A stretch of 64,000 bases of DNA, taken from positions 558,001 through 622,000 of the forward strand of contig JAGKQI010000081.1 of assembly GCA_018806915.1 (NCBI GenBank). Direction: 5' to 3'. Of the stretch, positions 28,461 to 38,616 are shown one piece after another; within the stretch, counting starts at the first letter, position 1, and every line of letters starts with the position of its first letter. The notes under the pieces were generated by a model, which was not told where the DNA came from, did no database searches, and saw only the letters and a list, made by a program, of their open reading frames with translations. The position numbers and the translations under genes were made by a program. Origin of the DNA: Phytophthora colocasiae (taxonomy: Eukaryota; Oomycota; Peronosporomycetes; Peronosporales; Peronosporaceae).

Positions 28461-30418
28461 TCAATGCGCGTGGTTGCATGTTTTGCACTTCTTGTTCCAC
28501 ACCTGGGTCGTGTGTGCCTGGAACATGGGGCAATTGCACAGTCTGCATGCTCCCATGACTGAAGAGCGACGTTGCTGTTCTTCTTTGTGATCCTCAATCC
28601 CACGCATGGCATTGTCAATTGCTTCATAGAGTGGGGCGGCTGCTGTTGGCTGCTCTACGAAACCATTCAGCAGATCACTCGGCTGCACGTCACGTCCGTA
28701 AAACTTGCGGTTCAGATCCGAGCGCGTCGCGAGAATTGCGCCTTGGAGGGAAATGCCAGCAAAGAGTCCCTTACTCTGTGAGTAACTGTAGTTGGCATTG
28801 AGACCACTGGTACTGGCAGCAGCTGCAGCCTGCGCTGATCTTCCGTAAGGACCCACCGCAACATCCAGTCCCGCTCCGAGGTTCACCTGAGGCTTGTGGA
28901 ACACCTTGACTGCTCCTTCCGATCCGAGAATAATCATCACTTCCACCAACTCACCGCCAAGTTCAAAACCACCACTTAACCCGAACGTTCCAATGGCCGA
29001 AGGAGCAGACCATGACCCATCAGGCAGTTTAGCAACAACGAGACCCGTACCAATTTTACCGGAGATGAGGAAACCAGCTTTAACGACCGTCATGATTGCT
29101 AGACCATGAGCTTTCTGCAGGATCGCAACGGGAATCGCTCGGTCAGCTGATGCGCCCCAGTCATTCCGGAAGAAATTGCCGATAATATCAGCAGCATTGC
29201 AGCATTCTTTGTTCAATGAGTTGGTAAACGGCACGTGCAAGCGTCCACGAGCTTCATGGGCATTGTCAGTCTGCGATTGGGAATACGTGGCCACCAGTTC
29301 ATCCTGTAGCGGGTGAAGACCTGGTGCACACTGAATGCACACACGTTGAGGCACTGACGGGTCGTAATTCTTTGCTCCTTCAATCTGCTTTCCAGGCGGC
29401 ACCAGCAGTCGAACAGGAGAGCACGAACTGCACACAAAGAGTCCACACGTACGACTGCAAGTAAAATAATAAAAAGTTAGTAAAAAACACGCACAAGTAA
29501 AACATCTTGCTCTCCGTACCATTGATGACGTCTCTTAGTCACGTCAAAGCGGACGTTACACACGTCACAGTTCGGGTGATCAGCGTAGCGATTATTCAGG
29601 ATTCCCTTGCTCTGAGGCGCCTGATAGGAACTTGCAGTCGAGTCACTACGGAATGAATCCGCCATACTAGAGTTCCTGTTCGCAAAAGCTGATTGCCGTC
29701 CATCACTGCTGCCATTGCTGCTGCCACTAAAAGCCCTTGCTCGTTCTTGCGCGTTGTAGTCCACCAGTTCCTTGCGTCGATCATCATCTGGCACTAATCT
29801 GGCCAAAGTAGGCACAAAACTCCTGGTTCCTTCAGCTCCCAATTCCGTCACTAAGGACGCGTAAAATGACTGCACATCCATCTCTTTCAGGCCGTATTTC
29901 CGGCAATTCTGCTTGAAATCCTTGACTCCTCGTTCGTTATTACCTCCTCTCGAAGCTCGGATCGTCGTCACACATCTCTCGTAATATTGTTGAGCTTCAG
30001 CCCCCGTAGCAGCAGGAGGGACAGGGTCGGAAGGTACTGGAATGGCAGCAGGGGGGGAATTATTGCCATTATTGAAACTATTGCGGAATGCACTAGGTAC
30101 GGATTTCCGAACGTAAGGTTGAGGAGGAGGAGGAGGAGGTTGGGACTGGGACTGGGTCTGGGACCCATTGAAGCTGCTCTTGAGAGGATTATGCTGGAAC
30201 GAATTACCTCCATAGGGGGAATTTTCACTCCGAAAAGCTGAAGCGACAGCTGTAGCTGCTCCTTGATACGCTGCAACTGGGACAGCAGGGGGAGCGCCAC
30301 CATTGAACGAAGAGGAGAGGGAAGAGTTATTGCTGTCGTCTGTGAAGCGAGTGCCGCACTCAGAGCAGAATTTACCTCCGTTACTCTGGGCGCCACATTC
30401 CGCGCAGAACTTTGGCAT
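28461..30418 (-). CDS. Zinc-ribbon / FYVE finger / SYLF (Ysc84) lipid-binding protein, two exons
   Basis: Exon 1 is 29520-30418 and exon 2 is 28461-29454, separated by a 65-bp GT-AG intron, giving 630 residues. A double-CX2C zinc ribbon (FCAECG...FCSECGTRF) opens the protein, which is why the ATG at 30418 is preferred to the one at 30511. A Ser/Asn/Pro-rich linker follows. A helical region (residues about 150-240) resembles a small VPS27/Hrs-like or N-terminal FYVE-partner helix bundle. The FYVE finger straddles the intron, with CDVC and the RRHQCRTCG core. The C-terminal 240 residues are a SYLF domain (HGLAIMTVVKAGFLISGKIG, GSWSAPSAIG, FGLSGGFELGG, GISLQGAIL). FYVE binds PI3P and SYLF binds phosphoinositide membranes and actin, so endosomal action is expected. 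Two more CX2C pairs close the protein. Confidence 0.88.
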
Positions 30419-30730
30419 TGGTGTTAGGGGGTTCTTGGGGGCTTTTTCGATAGTGACGTGGGGAGGAGCTAGAATGACAGTGATGGAAAGATGGCGTAAT
30501 CCGTGTCGCATAATTAGAGGAGCGTTTTAAGGGTGGAATTAAAGAACGTGGTGGATAGAATGGAGAGAGAGAGGAGGGAATTTGCTACGAGTTAGAGTAA
30601 ATTTTACGTGTCTGATTCGATGTTCCACCCTCTGGCAAAAAGTGCCAATCATTTCCTACAGGTACAGTATGGGTTCACTTTTCACGCTACAGGTTAACCC
30701 CTTTTGGTTTAAACCAGAGCAAACCAGCAT
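30419..30730. other. Promoter side of the FYVE-SYLF gene
   Basis: No gene. Upstream in-frame ATG at 30511 could extend the FYVE-SYLF protein by 31 residues, but that extension is not conserved-looking. Confidence 0.4.
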
Positions 30731-30847
30731 AACGGTTAAAGAGAACCACTGCTTATACTTTCCTGGAACTGAAAGGTTTAAACCTTTCAGTTCCAACCTT
30801 TCAGTTCCAGGAAAGTAAAGCAGCAGAATCCAATCTCTTTAACCGTT
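30731..30847. repeat. 117-bp inverted repeat / hairpin
   Basis: The outer arms aacggttaaagaga and tctctttaaccgtt face each other. The inner arms tttcctggaactgaaaggt and its reverse complement meet at a ggtttaaacc centre. The cctttcagttcca block is duplicated on the right side. It resembles a small MITE or foldback element. Confidence 0.65.
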
Positions 30848-31850
30848 CTATAGATGCAGGTGGATTTTCATCGGAGGTTGGGAGTCCCAACTTGGGACAC
30901 TTCGAAGTGGTACGTATACATGTACCTTCAATGAAGCTCGAGGACAGAACGCTGTCCACGTCCAGTGGTCAATGTAACAGCTTGCTCAACTAACAGTCGA
31001 CGGAATGCACGTTGCACTGGATCGCAATCGGATTAATTTGCCTTACACAGCCGCAAGCTGGACCGGTTTGAGGCTATTCGTGATTCTCCTCAGTCCATCA
31101 TCCGTCACAGGAATGGCACAGTATGCAAGGTAGGTGCTTGTGTACTCAGAATCGAAATGGCAGGGTAGATCGAACTTATTTCCGAAGAAACAACGGGGCA
31201 TCGAGTTGGAGATGCCTCATTCAGCTTTAATACCTTGACCACTCAAGTACACAAGGTTATCTACCAGTACTACCGGTAGTACCGCGTACCGCAGAATGCC
31301 AATGCCAGGTAAAAAGGGCGCAAGAATAGTGTACATTTATCAACCAATCATATCGCCCGTCGCAGCGTTCAATCGCTAAAATAAACTGGTGACAAAAACG
31401 GATTCCCTTCTCGCATTACATGACATGTAATACATGTACCAGTCTACACTCGCAGGACAGACTTTGCACCGGCGGGAAAGTGGCCGATGCATTCTGTCCG
31501 TCTGCGAACTAGAAACTCCATTCACACAGGGTCTGCTGCTCTTTGAGTTAATATATTGGATCGAAAACGTTTCAATTGGTACTTTGTGAAAACTCTCTTT
31601 CTACACATACGCATAGATGTAGGTACATGTACAGTAGTCACATTTGTCCTTTCGTCAAGAACGTGTTCAGCGTTTGATGAGACACAGCTGTTAGTTTCAC
31701 CATCAAGAGATGAAGTACGTACGGAGCAAGTGAATTTCTTTGTGATTTGAGGGGGGGAGGAGAACGTGTGAGCCCCTCACCAGTTCAGTGACTGAAGTTG
31801 TTCACATCGCTTTCGTCCACTGAAGAAAGTTGTGCTGCTCGGTGCAGCAA
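30848..31850. other. Intergenic, no gene recognised
   Basis: 1 kb upstream of the next effector. Only short unsupported ORFs occur. Confidence 0.45.
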
Positions 31851-33299
31851 ATGCATCTCCGACTCGCACTGCTTCTAGTTGCAGTCTCCCTCCTCGTCCG
31901 TGTTGAAGTGGTGCCAGCAAAAGATTCCGTTCTCATTGGTCGGTACATCGGACGGCTACTAAGAGACGAACGACTGGAGACGGAGGAAAGAGGAGTCACT
32001 CCCGGTGCTGTGGAAAAGGTCACCGATGCTGTGGAGTCTAAAATCAACACTGCACAACTCAAAATCTGGCTCGAGAATGGGGAATCTGCCGACGACGTGT
32101 TTAAACTCCTGAAACTTAACAACGCAGCAGATGACGTCCTGACCCACGCGAAACTGGATGAATGGATCGAATACATGAAGCTTTTCAACAGTAAGAAAAC
32201 CAGTAAGAGCGCCGGGAAGCAAACGACTTTGATCAAGACTCTGACGGCTCACTTTGACGACGATGGCGTCGCGAGGATGATCCAAAAAGGTTTACAAGTT
32301 GAATCAACTGCAAAAATGGCGAAACGACTGCAATTCGAGCAGTTTCAACGTTGGTTGGGGCAGGAGAAGACGCCAGAGGAAGTTTTAACCCTGCTGAAAC
32401 TGGATCATAATCGGTATGATATCTTTGAAAAGCCAGAGTTGTTTACCTGGGTCAAGTACTTGGACGACTGGAACAAAGTATATCCAGACAAGCAGACGAC
32501 TCTATTTGCCAGAATTTCCCCTCTTATCGAGGAAGGAATGTTAGCAAAGATGTTGATAAAGGCCAAAAGTGTGGCTAATACCGAAAAAATCGCCTTTCGA
32601 ATTCAAGCCGAGCAAACTGCGTCTTGGCTTAAATCGGAGAAAACACCAGACGATTTATTCACTCTATTGAGACTCGACAGGCTTGATGATTCTTCCCTGC
32701 TAGAGAACCCGATCTTCGACGCGTGGGTTAAATACGCGGACGATTTTCGAGAAATGTACCCCAAGGTTAGTTTTGATCCAATTGCGACGATTTCAGAGCA
32801 TTACACCGCTGCAGAAGTAGCCAAAATGATCATCGAAGCTTCCAAGTCCCCTAGCACGTCCAGTATCGCCCACCGGTTGAATACTGAGCAGTTCCGAGAT
32901 TGGCTCAATGCTCATCGGTCCCCTGCAGGCGTTTTCAAATTGCTCGAGCTGGATGACGCTGGTGATAAATTGTTCCAGAGTCCTGTGATCACCACGTGGC
33001 TGAATTATGCGACTTTTTACAGTACGAAAAGGGAGAAAGTGAGTGTCACGTCGCTACTGAAGAAACGCTTTGGCGATAAGGTTCTCGCTGGAATTTTAAC
33101 CGAAGCTCAGCAAGTTCCAGCGACAAAAGAGGAAGCAACGAAGATATTAACTTCACTGGTTGGTCGCTGGCCAAAGAGTCGAGTACATCCGGATGACGTG
33201 TACAAATGGCTGCGAGTTGCTGGAAGAGAGGAAACGGATGGCTTTCGCTTGTTTTACGAGCGATACGCAGAAGCCTACCGGAAGGCGAGAAGTGGTTAA
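31851..33299 (+). CDS. RXLR-dEER effector with LWY tandem repeats (482 aa)
   Basis: The second in-frame ATG (31851) is chosen because it directly begins the signal peptide HLRLALLLVAVSLLVRV. The ATG at 31830 would place seven residues before it. RLLR lies at 35-38 and EER at 45-47. At least four repeat units follow, each with a W-centred helix (IKTWLENG-like, RWLGQEKTPEEVLTLLKLD, WLKSEKTPDDLFTLLRLD, DWLNAHRSPAGVFKLLELD) and a second W/Y helix (EWIEYMKLFN, TWVKYLDDWN, AWVKYADDF). It diverges from the FAFQP subfamily at the C-terminus (YAEAYRKARSG). Intact single exon. A secreted effector role is inferred. Confidence 0.92.
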   Translation: MHLRLALLLVAVSLLVRVEVVPAKDSVLIGRYIGRLLRDERLETEERGVTPGAVEKVTDAVESKINTAQLKIWLENGESADDVFKLLKLNNAADDVLTHAKLDEWIEYMKLFNSKKTSKSAGKQTTLIKTLTAHFDDDGVARMIQKGLQVESTAKMAKRLQFEQFQRWLGQEKTPEEVLTLLKLDHNRYDIFEKPELFTWVKYLDDWNKVYPDKQTTLFARISPLIEEGMLAKMLIKAKSVANTEKIAFRIQAEQTASWLKSEKTPDDLFTLLRLDRLDDSSLLENPIFDAWVKYADDFREMYPKVSFDPIATISEHYTAAEVAKMIIEASKSPSTSSIAHRLNTEQFRDWLNAHRSPAGVFKLLELDDAGDKLFQSPVITTWLNYATFYSTKREKVSVTSLLKKRFGDKVLAGILTEAQQVPATKEEATKILTSLVGRWPKSRVHPDDVYKWLRVAGREETDGFRLFYERYAEAYRKARSG

Positions 33300-33986
33300 A
33301 ATGATAGCAGGCAGTGGTTTCAGAAATAATAGACGCATCACACCCTTGACCCGAAGATATGTGGTTACTGTGGTAAACAGCGGTTGGAGCAGCGTCATCA
33401 CAAGTCACGAAAGATTTGTCTACGAAGACAACGTACAGTGCGCGCCAAATCGATAGGACCCCCCCCTTCAGCTTTTACCATTTTAAGTTGCAGTTTTGAC
33501 AGTATGTACATGACCTCTTATCGGTACACACCCCTTCAAGAGATTGGACTCTGGGACTCTGGTAAACAGCGTCATCACAAGTCACGGAAGATTTGTCGAC
33601 ACCGCAGGAGCAGGGAACGAAGAACTCGTGGGGACCACGTTACTGTAGGTTCGTTTACCCCCACACAAACTGACTTCGTGTACGACATAACTCGTCGTTT
33701 AAAGAAGTACTGCAAGTTAGCAAAAATATATCATCGAGATCCCAACAAATATACACAATAGCTTGTGAAGCAGGGTCTGCTCCCTATTTCCCCCTCTGTA
33801 CCGCAGCGTTTAAGTGAAGATTGAGCCCCCAATACAATTTTTATACACTATCTTTGCAGTTTGAGTAGTATGCGATTCACCATCCGCGGATGGATCACTT
33901 ACGGTTTTTGTTTTCGGTTTAGGATCCGCAGTCGTTCCGATCGCTTTGAAATTTGCAGCTACCAGCTTAAAGGAAGGGCACCCTTC
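33300..33986. other. Intergenic with a partly duplicated cysteine-motif fragment
   Basis: The stretch aaacagcg...tcatcacaagtcac appears at about 33372-33421 and again near 33565-33597, the second copy lacking 12 bases between two gcg triplets. In the first copy the plus frame reads CGYCGKQRLEQRHHKSRKIC, a possible zinc-finger remnant. No complete gene is supported. Confidence 0.4.
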
Positions 33987-35195
33987 ATGCGAGTCTACTG
34001 TGGAATTCTATTAGCTACTGCTACTGTATCCGCAACGTTCGATGTAGCTTCCACTGCTCAGACGACAGATATTTCCCACCTTGTCGTCCCTGTGGGCCAC
34101 AGAGGTGTGGCCAATTCAATTCAAGTCGCAAGGTTTTTGAGAACAATCGGTGACGACGAAGAGAGAGGGGTCCCCCTGACCAGTACTGGGAAACTCACGG
34201 ATCTGTTCGAGTCCACCGCTCTGAAACTGGTCCAAAGTGCTCGCATCAAGGCTTGGTTGGTAAAGGGGACGTCTACCGACGATGCCTACATCAAACTCGG
34301 ACTCAACACGGCAGGAAGCAAAATCTTCGAAGACCCGAAACTCCTCACGTGGGCCGTGTACGTGACTAAAGTCGAGAAACAAAACCCGGAAGAAATCATC
34401 CTAGCCAGACTCTCCAAACAATTTACTGACGGTTCTCTGGCCAAGATGATTGCATCGGCCAAACGAGTCACCAAGACGGAAGGTCTCGCTACGATGTTGC
34501 AAGCTCAGCAGAGACAAGTGTGGTTGAATGCTGGGAAATCAAGTGATGAAGTGTTCAAGCTGCTCCAACTGGATGAAGCGGGCACGAAACTGTTCAAGAA
34601 TCAGCAGTTCTCCACGTGGACTTCGTTCGTTAGGGCGAAAAACCCTAATGAAGAAGTGTCCATTCTCAAGAAATTAACCAAAAGCTACGACGAGGCCACA
34701 CTGGCGAAGATGATTGAAGGGGCCATGAAGGTTCCAAGTACGGAGTCGATCGCCACCAAGTTACAAACTCAACAGAATCGGCTCTGGCTGTCCCAGGGAA
34801 AATCTACTGACGATGTGTTTAAGCTGCTAAAACTCGATGATGTGGACATTGGAATTCTAGTAGACCCACGGTTGAACGCCTGGACCAGCTACATGAAAGC
34901 CTTCAACTCAGCGAATCCAGGAAAAGAGGCGACACTTGTTGGAACACTCACGACCCACTACAAGGATCTGGGACTGGCGCAGCTCCTAGAACAGGCGAAG
35001 GCGATCCCTAGTACGAAGAAGATCGCAGAGGACCTGCAGGTCGCGCAGTTCACGCGTTGGTTCCACGACGGAAAAAGTCAAGATGACGTGTTCAAGTTGT
35101 TGCAGTTGAAACAAAACACTTGGCCCACCGATCCAGACACGGTGATTCTGCGTCAATACAACAAGTTCTACAAGGCCATGATGGCTTCGAGCTAA
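33987..35195 (+). CDS. RXLR-dEER effector with LWY tandem repeats (402 aa)
   Basis: The ATG at 33987 is preferred over an in-frame ATG at 33861, because the intervening 42 codons are basic and non-hydrophobic and would hide the signal peptide RVYCGILLATATVSATF. RFLR is at residues 49-52 and DDEER ends at 60. At least three LWY-type units follow (IKAWLVKGTSTDDAYIKLGL, QVWLNAGKSSDEVFKLLQLD, RLWLSQGKSTDDVFKLLKLD, FTRWFHDGKSQDDVFKLLQL), with the paired AWTSYMKAFN-type helix. It ends YNKFYKAMMASS, a divergent version of the family's C-terminal helix. The frame is intact. Confidence 0.92.
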   Translation: MRVYCGILLATATVSATFDVASTAQTTDISHLVVPVGHRGVANSIQVARFLRTIGDDEERGVPLTSTGKLTDLFESTALKLVQSARIKAWLVKGTSTDDAYIKLGLNTAGSKIFEDPKLLTWAVYVTKVEKQNPEEIILARLSKQFTDGSLAKMIASAKRVTKTEGLATMLQAQQRQVWLNAGKSSDEVFKLLQLDEAGTKLFKNQQFSTWTSFVRAKNPNEEVSILKKLTKSYDEATLAKMIEGAMKVPSTESIATKLQTQQNRLWLSQGKSTDDVFKLLKLDDVDIGILVDPRLNAWTSYMKAFNSANPGKEATLVGTLTTHYKDLGLAQLLEQAKAIPSTKKIAEDLQVAQFTRWFHDGKSQDDVFKLLQLKQNTWPTDPDTVILRQYNKFYKAMMASS

Positions 35196-35397
35196 ACCTA
35201 CCAGGTTTTGAAAAAGTAGATTTCCTTTTTGTTAAAAAAAAACTTTACTCGAAGTAGAAAAGAAGTTTTGTTTGGACCAACCTGTCATGCGGTGGCTCGA
35301 AACCCAGTTCGCAAAATAATATTAGATCGATCATAACCGAGTCGCGTGCTGGTAGATAATGTGGAAGTGTTTCTTGAAGGAACCTTTAGATATGACA

Positions 35398-35624
35398 TGG
35401 TGGTCCACTGGTCAATGTACGACAAAGCTATGCACTTGGCATTGGTTCGAGTCCCTCCGGGGTCTTCCTTTCCAGATGATAAGAAAATTCGAAAATTCAA
35501 TATCCCATTCAAACAATTCACAGTCACCATCAAACCTTCAATCGCCAAGCCAAGGAGGAGCAACCAGGATTCCTGGTCCAGGAATAACCAGTTAATCAAC
35601 TTCGATTTCCTTCCTTGTCCATTC
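35398..35624 (+). mobile_element. tRNA-derived SINE, copy 1
   Basis: The head carries RNA polymerase III internal promoter boxes: A-box-like TGGTCCACTGG at 35401-35411 and B box GGTTCGAGTCC at 35444-35454. A shared body follows (aattcaatatcccattcaaa) and a 3' tail with ttccttcctt. The sequence gatatgaca on both sides (35389-35397, 35625-35633) looks like its target duplication. Similar copies occur at 37.25 kb and 38.4 kb. Confidence 0.7.
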
Positions 35625-35633
35625 GATATGACA

Positions 35634-36755
35634 AGAAGGAAGAAATTGGTTGATTAACGGTTATCGGACTTCTCGTTTTGCTAACTAAAACTTAAGATAT
35701 CAAAACTGGAAATCACGAGACCATTACGTACGAGGAATCCAAATTCGATGTTCAGGAGGGGGTAAAACTTCAGCAGTCGGGGGTTCGAAACCATGTTGGC
35801 GAAGGACTTCGACTACGGCCTCATCAACACCAATCTTTTCCGCATGAGAGTGTCGGCTACTGCTTCTTAAACGCCGCTGTAATCCAACTAGAGGGAGCGT
35901 GTGGGTCACACGAGCAGGAGCTAGAAGTCGTCTGTCACCAGTAAAACTAGGTGGACCAACCGGTTGCTGAAATCCAGCAGAGACAGCTTAGGGAGGGACA
36001 TTAGCAGCAACTACCAACCTCGGGTAGGTTGACAGTCTGTCCTCACGCTTGCCCGAACATGTAACATGTAAATATACGTAACTGAGACTCTCATGACACG
36101 TCTTCGCCTTCCACGCTCCAGACTTAGTTCATACGGCCAAGACGCCATCAGTAGGCACCGTAGCCACTCGGTCGCTAACCGAGATCCCAGCCCTCTACAC
36201 AGACTCCTTCATGATCGCCACCTCAGAACCCTGTGCCTCACCTCACTAATGACTCGATACGCCTCCGCCGACCAGTACGTCGCAGAACGAAGCCACGTAC
36301 GAAACCTCTGAATGCTGTTGGGTGAAGCCGACCCCTTGGTCGCAGTACTCCACGCGTCGTGTTTAGCTGCTTAACTCTTCTCAACCGAGCATAATCGCAA
36401 CTGGGAGGTGTGGCGGCTGACCGCGCACCCAGAGCTCCCCTAGCTACCGTCGCCCCATCTAGACTACACCTAAACTAACTATACTGGTCGCCACCGCCAG
36501 GATCTTCCTTCGGCGACGCTCTGCAAGCTTTCTCCGCCGTTCACTGCCTTCTATCTGCGTCGTTCGCCTTGGTTGTATACTTATCTCCATCGTAACTGCT
36601 CCGTGTCATCCCTCCTGTAGCGATCTTCTCATGTAGCCGTCGTCCTGCAACTTCAACGTCTCCGCCAATGTCTTGTGTCTGTAGTCCTGCTTGTCACCGT
36701 CCTGCACCCCGTTGATCCCGATTGACTTGTCGTCCACTTTCAACTGTCTTCGTCT
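35634..36755. other. No gene recognised
   Basis: GC-balanced sequence without a long frame on either strand. 36000-36750 is pyrimidine-rich on the plus strand and could be an old LTR, but I found no partner repeat. Confidence 0.35.
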
Positions 36756-37103
36756 TCACAAGTGATCAATTGTCACTGCGACGCGGGATTCTTCTGACTC
36801 TGCTGGTTCTTCACGTGTGTGAAGCACTACCTGTCCACAAGAGTATATGAATTGACAATGTCTGCGGAAGGAACCTAGCACCGCTTGTGTGCTTGGTTTC
36901 TCAACTCGCGTTTCACGAAAGTGTATATCATTTCGGAGTCTCCACGTTGCGTGAGAAACAATTCCAGTATGAACTCGCCAAAGAACGAGGAGAGCCTTGT
37001 GCCTCTGTCTCCTTTCCAACTTCCAATGCGGACTGAAACCAGCAGTATAAAGAACTATTGCTACTGCGGAGAGTCCACACAGTGTCTGACCGAAAGAAAA
37101 CAA
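36756..37103 (-). pseudogene. Possible LINE reverse-transcriptase C-terminal remnant
   Basis: The frame contains LLVLWRVHTGIVSHATWRLR-NDIHF, like the post-RT region found in non-LTR retrotransposon ORFs, then a basic helix. No RT core is found next to it. It is a weak call based on a single motif. Confidence 0.25.
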
Positions 37104-37252
37104 CTCTTTTCGTCGGCACTATCACAACATGTACCTGCGTAGCGAGGAGCTCGGACTGAACGACAATGCGGTAATTTTAAATTTGAAGTTGAACTTTCCG
37201 GCAATAATCAAGAAATCATAGCTACCGAGGTAGCTCTAGCTAGAGCTAACAA

Positions 37253-37395
37253 AATGTGGTCCACTGGTCAAAGCACAAACGTAGTACTTTCCAGATGATA
37301 AGAAATGATTAGCATTCGAAAATTCAATATCCCATTCAAACAATTCACAATCACAATCAAACCTTCAGAATATAATCGTCAAGCCAAGTACCGAC
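37253..37395 (+). mobile_element. tRNA-derived SINE, copy 2 (truncated)
   Basis: It starts tgtggtccactggtcaaagc (A box) and soon runs into the shared body tttccagatgataagaaatg and cattcaaacaattcacaatc. The B box and tail are missing. Confidence 0.55.
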
Positions 37396-38128
37396 TTCCC
37401 TTTGTCATGGCATACACCTGATATGACGGGTAGAGACCATAAATGGGATGTCCCGGCTAAATGGACTTGCACCACGAATGCAGCCTGCACTACCGGTAGT
37501 ATTTTCAGCAAGGAACAAAGCAATGAAGGTAGCGTCAAAGCTCGAAGGGCATCGTCAAAATCGTCGTCAAAACTAAATTCTCCTAACAGTTCATCTGTCT
37601 ATTTCGATCGTTTAATGAAATACCGGTAACTAATGAAAGCTCTTCTTGCTTAGATAGCGCTGTTCTTAGACCCTTTTCGCGCGTCTTCCGCTTTGCTGCG
37701 CCGCCTAACTGGCTGTGAAGTGCCTTAATGTTGCGACGCTTTCGATTCCATGCCAAGATTAGCGTTCTACGACTGTGATTTTAGACTCTGCTAGCTTAGT
37801 GTAAAATATAGTGATAGTCCACTTGATGTCCCCAAACTCTTTGAGGTGGTCCAAGACCCTAAGTTTCTCTTCGGCGGTGTATGACTCGGTCTCGTTCGTT
37901 GGTTCTTGTCGGCCTAGACCGCCGGGAAGGCGTGGTCGTCTTTTTGGTCATCTCTTCTGTGGTTCCGCCATGCAAATGGTAGACTAACTGGGTGGCTGGA
38001 AGCTGCTGTATGCGATGACAAAGGATGCACGCGGTTTCTTCCCGCATGCACTTCTGCGGCTGCTGATTGGCCAATCGGGGGGTGTATGCCTTGACATATC
38101 GTATGCCATGACAAAGGGAAGTCGGTAG
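37396..38128. other. No gene recognised
   Basis: Only short, unsupported frames. Confidence 0.4.
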
Positions 38129-38178
38129 TAGCAACCAGGAATAACCAGCTAATCAACTTCAATTTCCTTTCCTTGCAG
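38129..38178 (+). repeat. SINE 3'-tail fragment
   Basis: gcaaccaggaataaccagct and the following aatcaacttcaatttccttt match the tail of SINE copy 1 (35560-35612). Confidence 0.5.
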
Positions 38179-38434
38179 TGTATCAAAGTGCTACTATCAA
38201 TGTTGTCGCATCTTTGACCCATCTGTATTCCAAAGGTTATATCCATGTAGGATGGAATCGCAAAGCAGCTCATGGCTATGTTCTGAACTCGAGCTTAAAG
38301 TATTAGTTTCCCCATCTGGGCTATTCCCTTAAAGTGTAAGGCTGGGCCATCTGTACATGTACAGTATACGGGACGTGATGTAACTTGACTTTCATATTCA
38401 TGTCACTATTACATTTACCAGTTTATTGCACTAA

Positions 38435-38616
38435 GGAAGGAAGGAAGGAAATTAAGTTGATTACTAGTACTGGTTATACCTGGTTGCTACTTGGCTTGAC
38501 TATTGATCTGAAGATTGTGATTGTGAATTGTTTGAATGGGAAATTGAATTTTCGAATGCTAATCATTTCTTATCATCTGGAAAGTAAGTCCCCGGAGGAC
38601 TCGAACGCCTGCCAAG
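38435..38616 (-). mobile_element. tRNA-derived SINE, copy 3, 3' part (split by Gypsy-3)
   Basis: Minus-strand SINE body and tail. The tail (TTCC repeats on the minus strand) abuts the 12-bp target duplication ttattgcactaa at 38423-38434, whose partner is at 52682-52693. The B box (GCGTTCGAGTCC on the minus strand) lies near 38601-38612. The 5' head is at 52637-52681 on the other side of Gypsy-3. Confidence 0.75.

Noticed and set aside
33861..33986. 42-codon N-terminal extension of the effector at 33987
   Set aside because: The extension is basic and not signal-like, while the internal ATG starts a clear signal peptide.
35401..35465. tRNA gene
   Set aside because: A and B boxes are present, but the acceptor and anticodon stems do not pair and the sequence continues into a repeated body with target duplications, so it is a SINE head.
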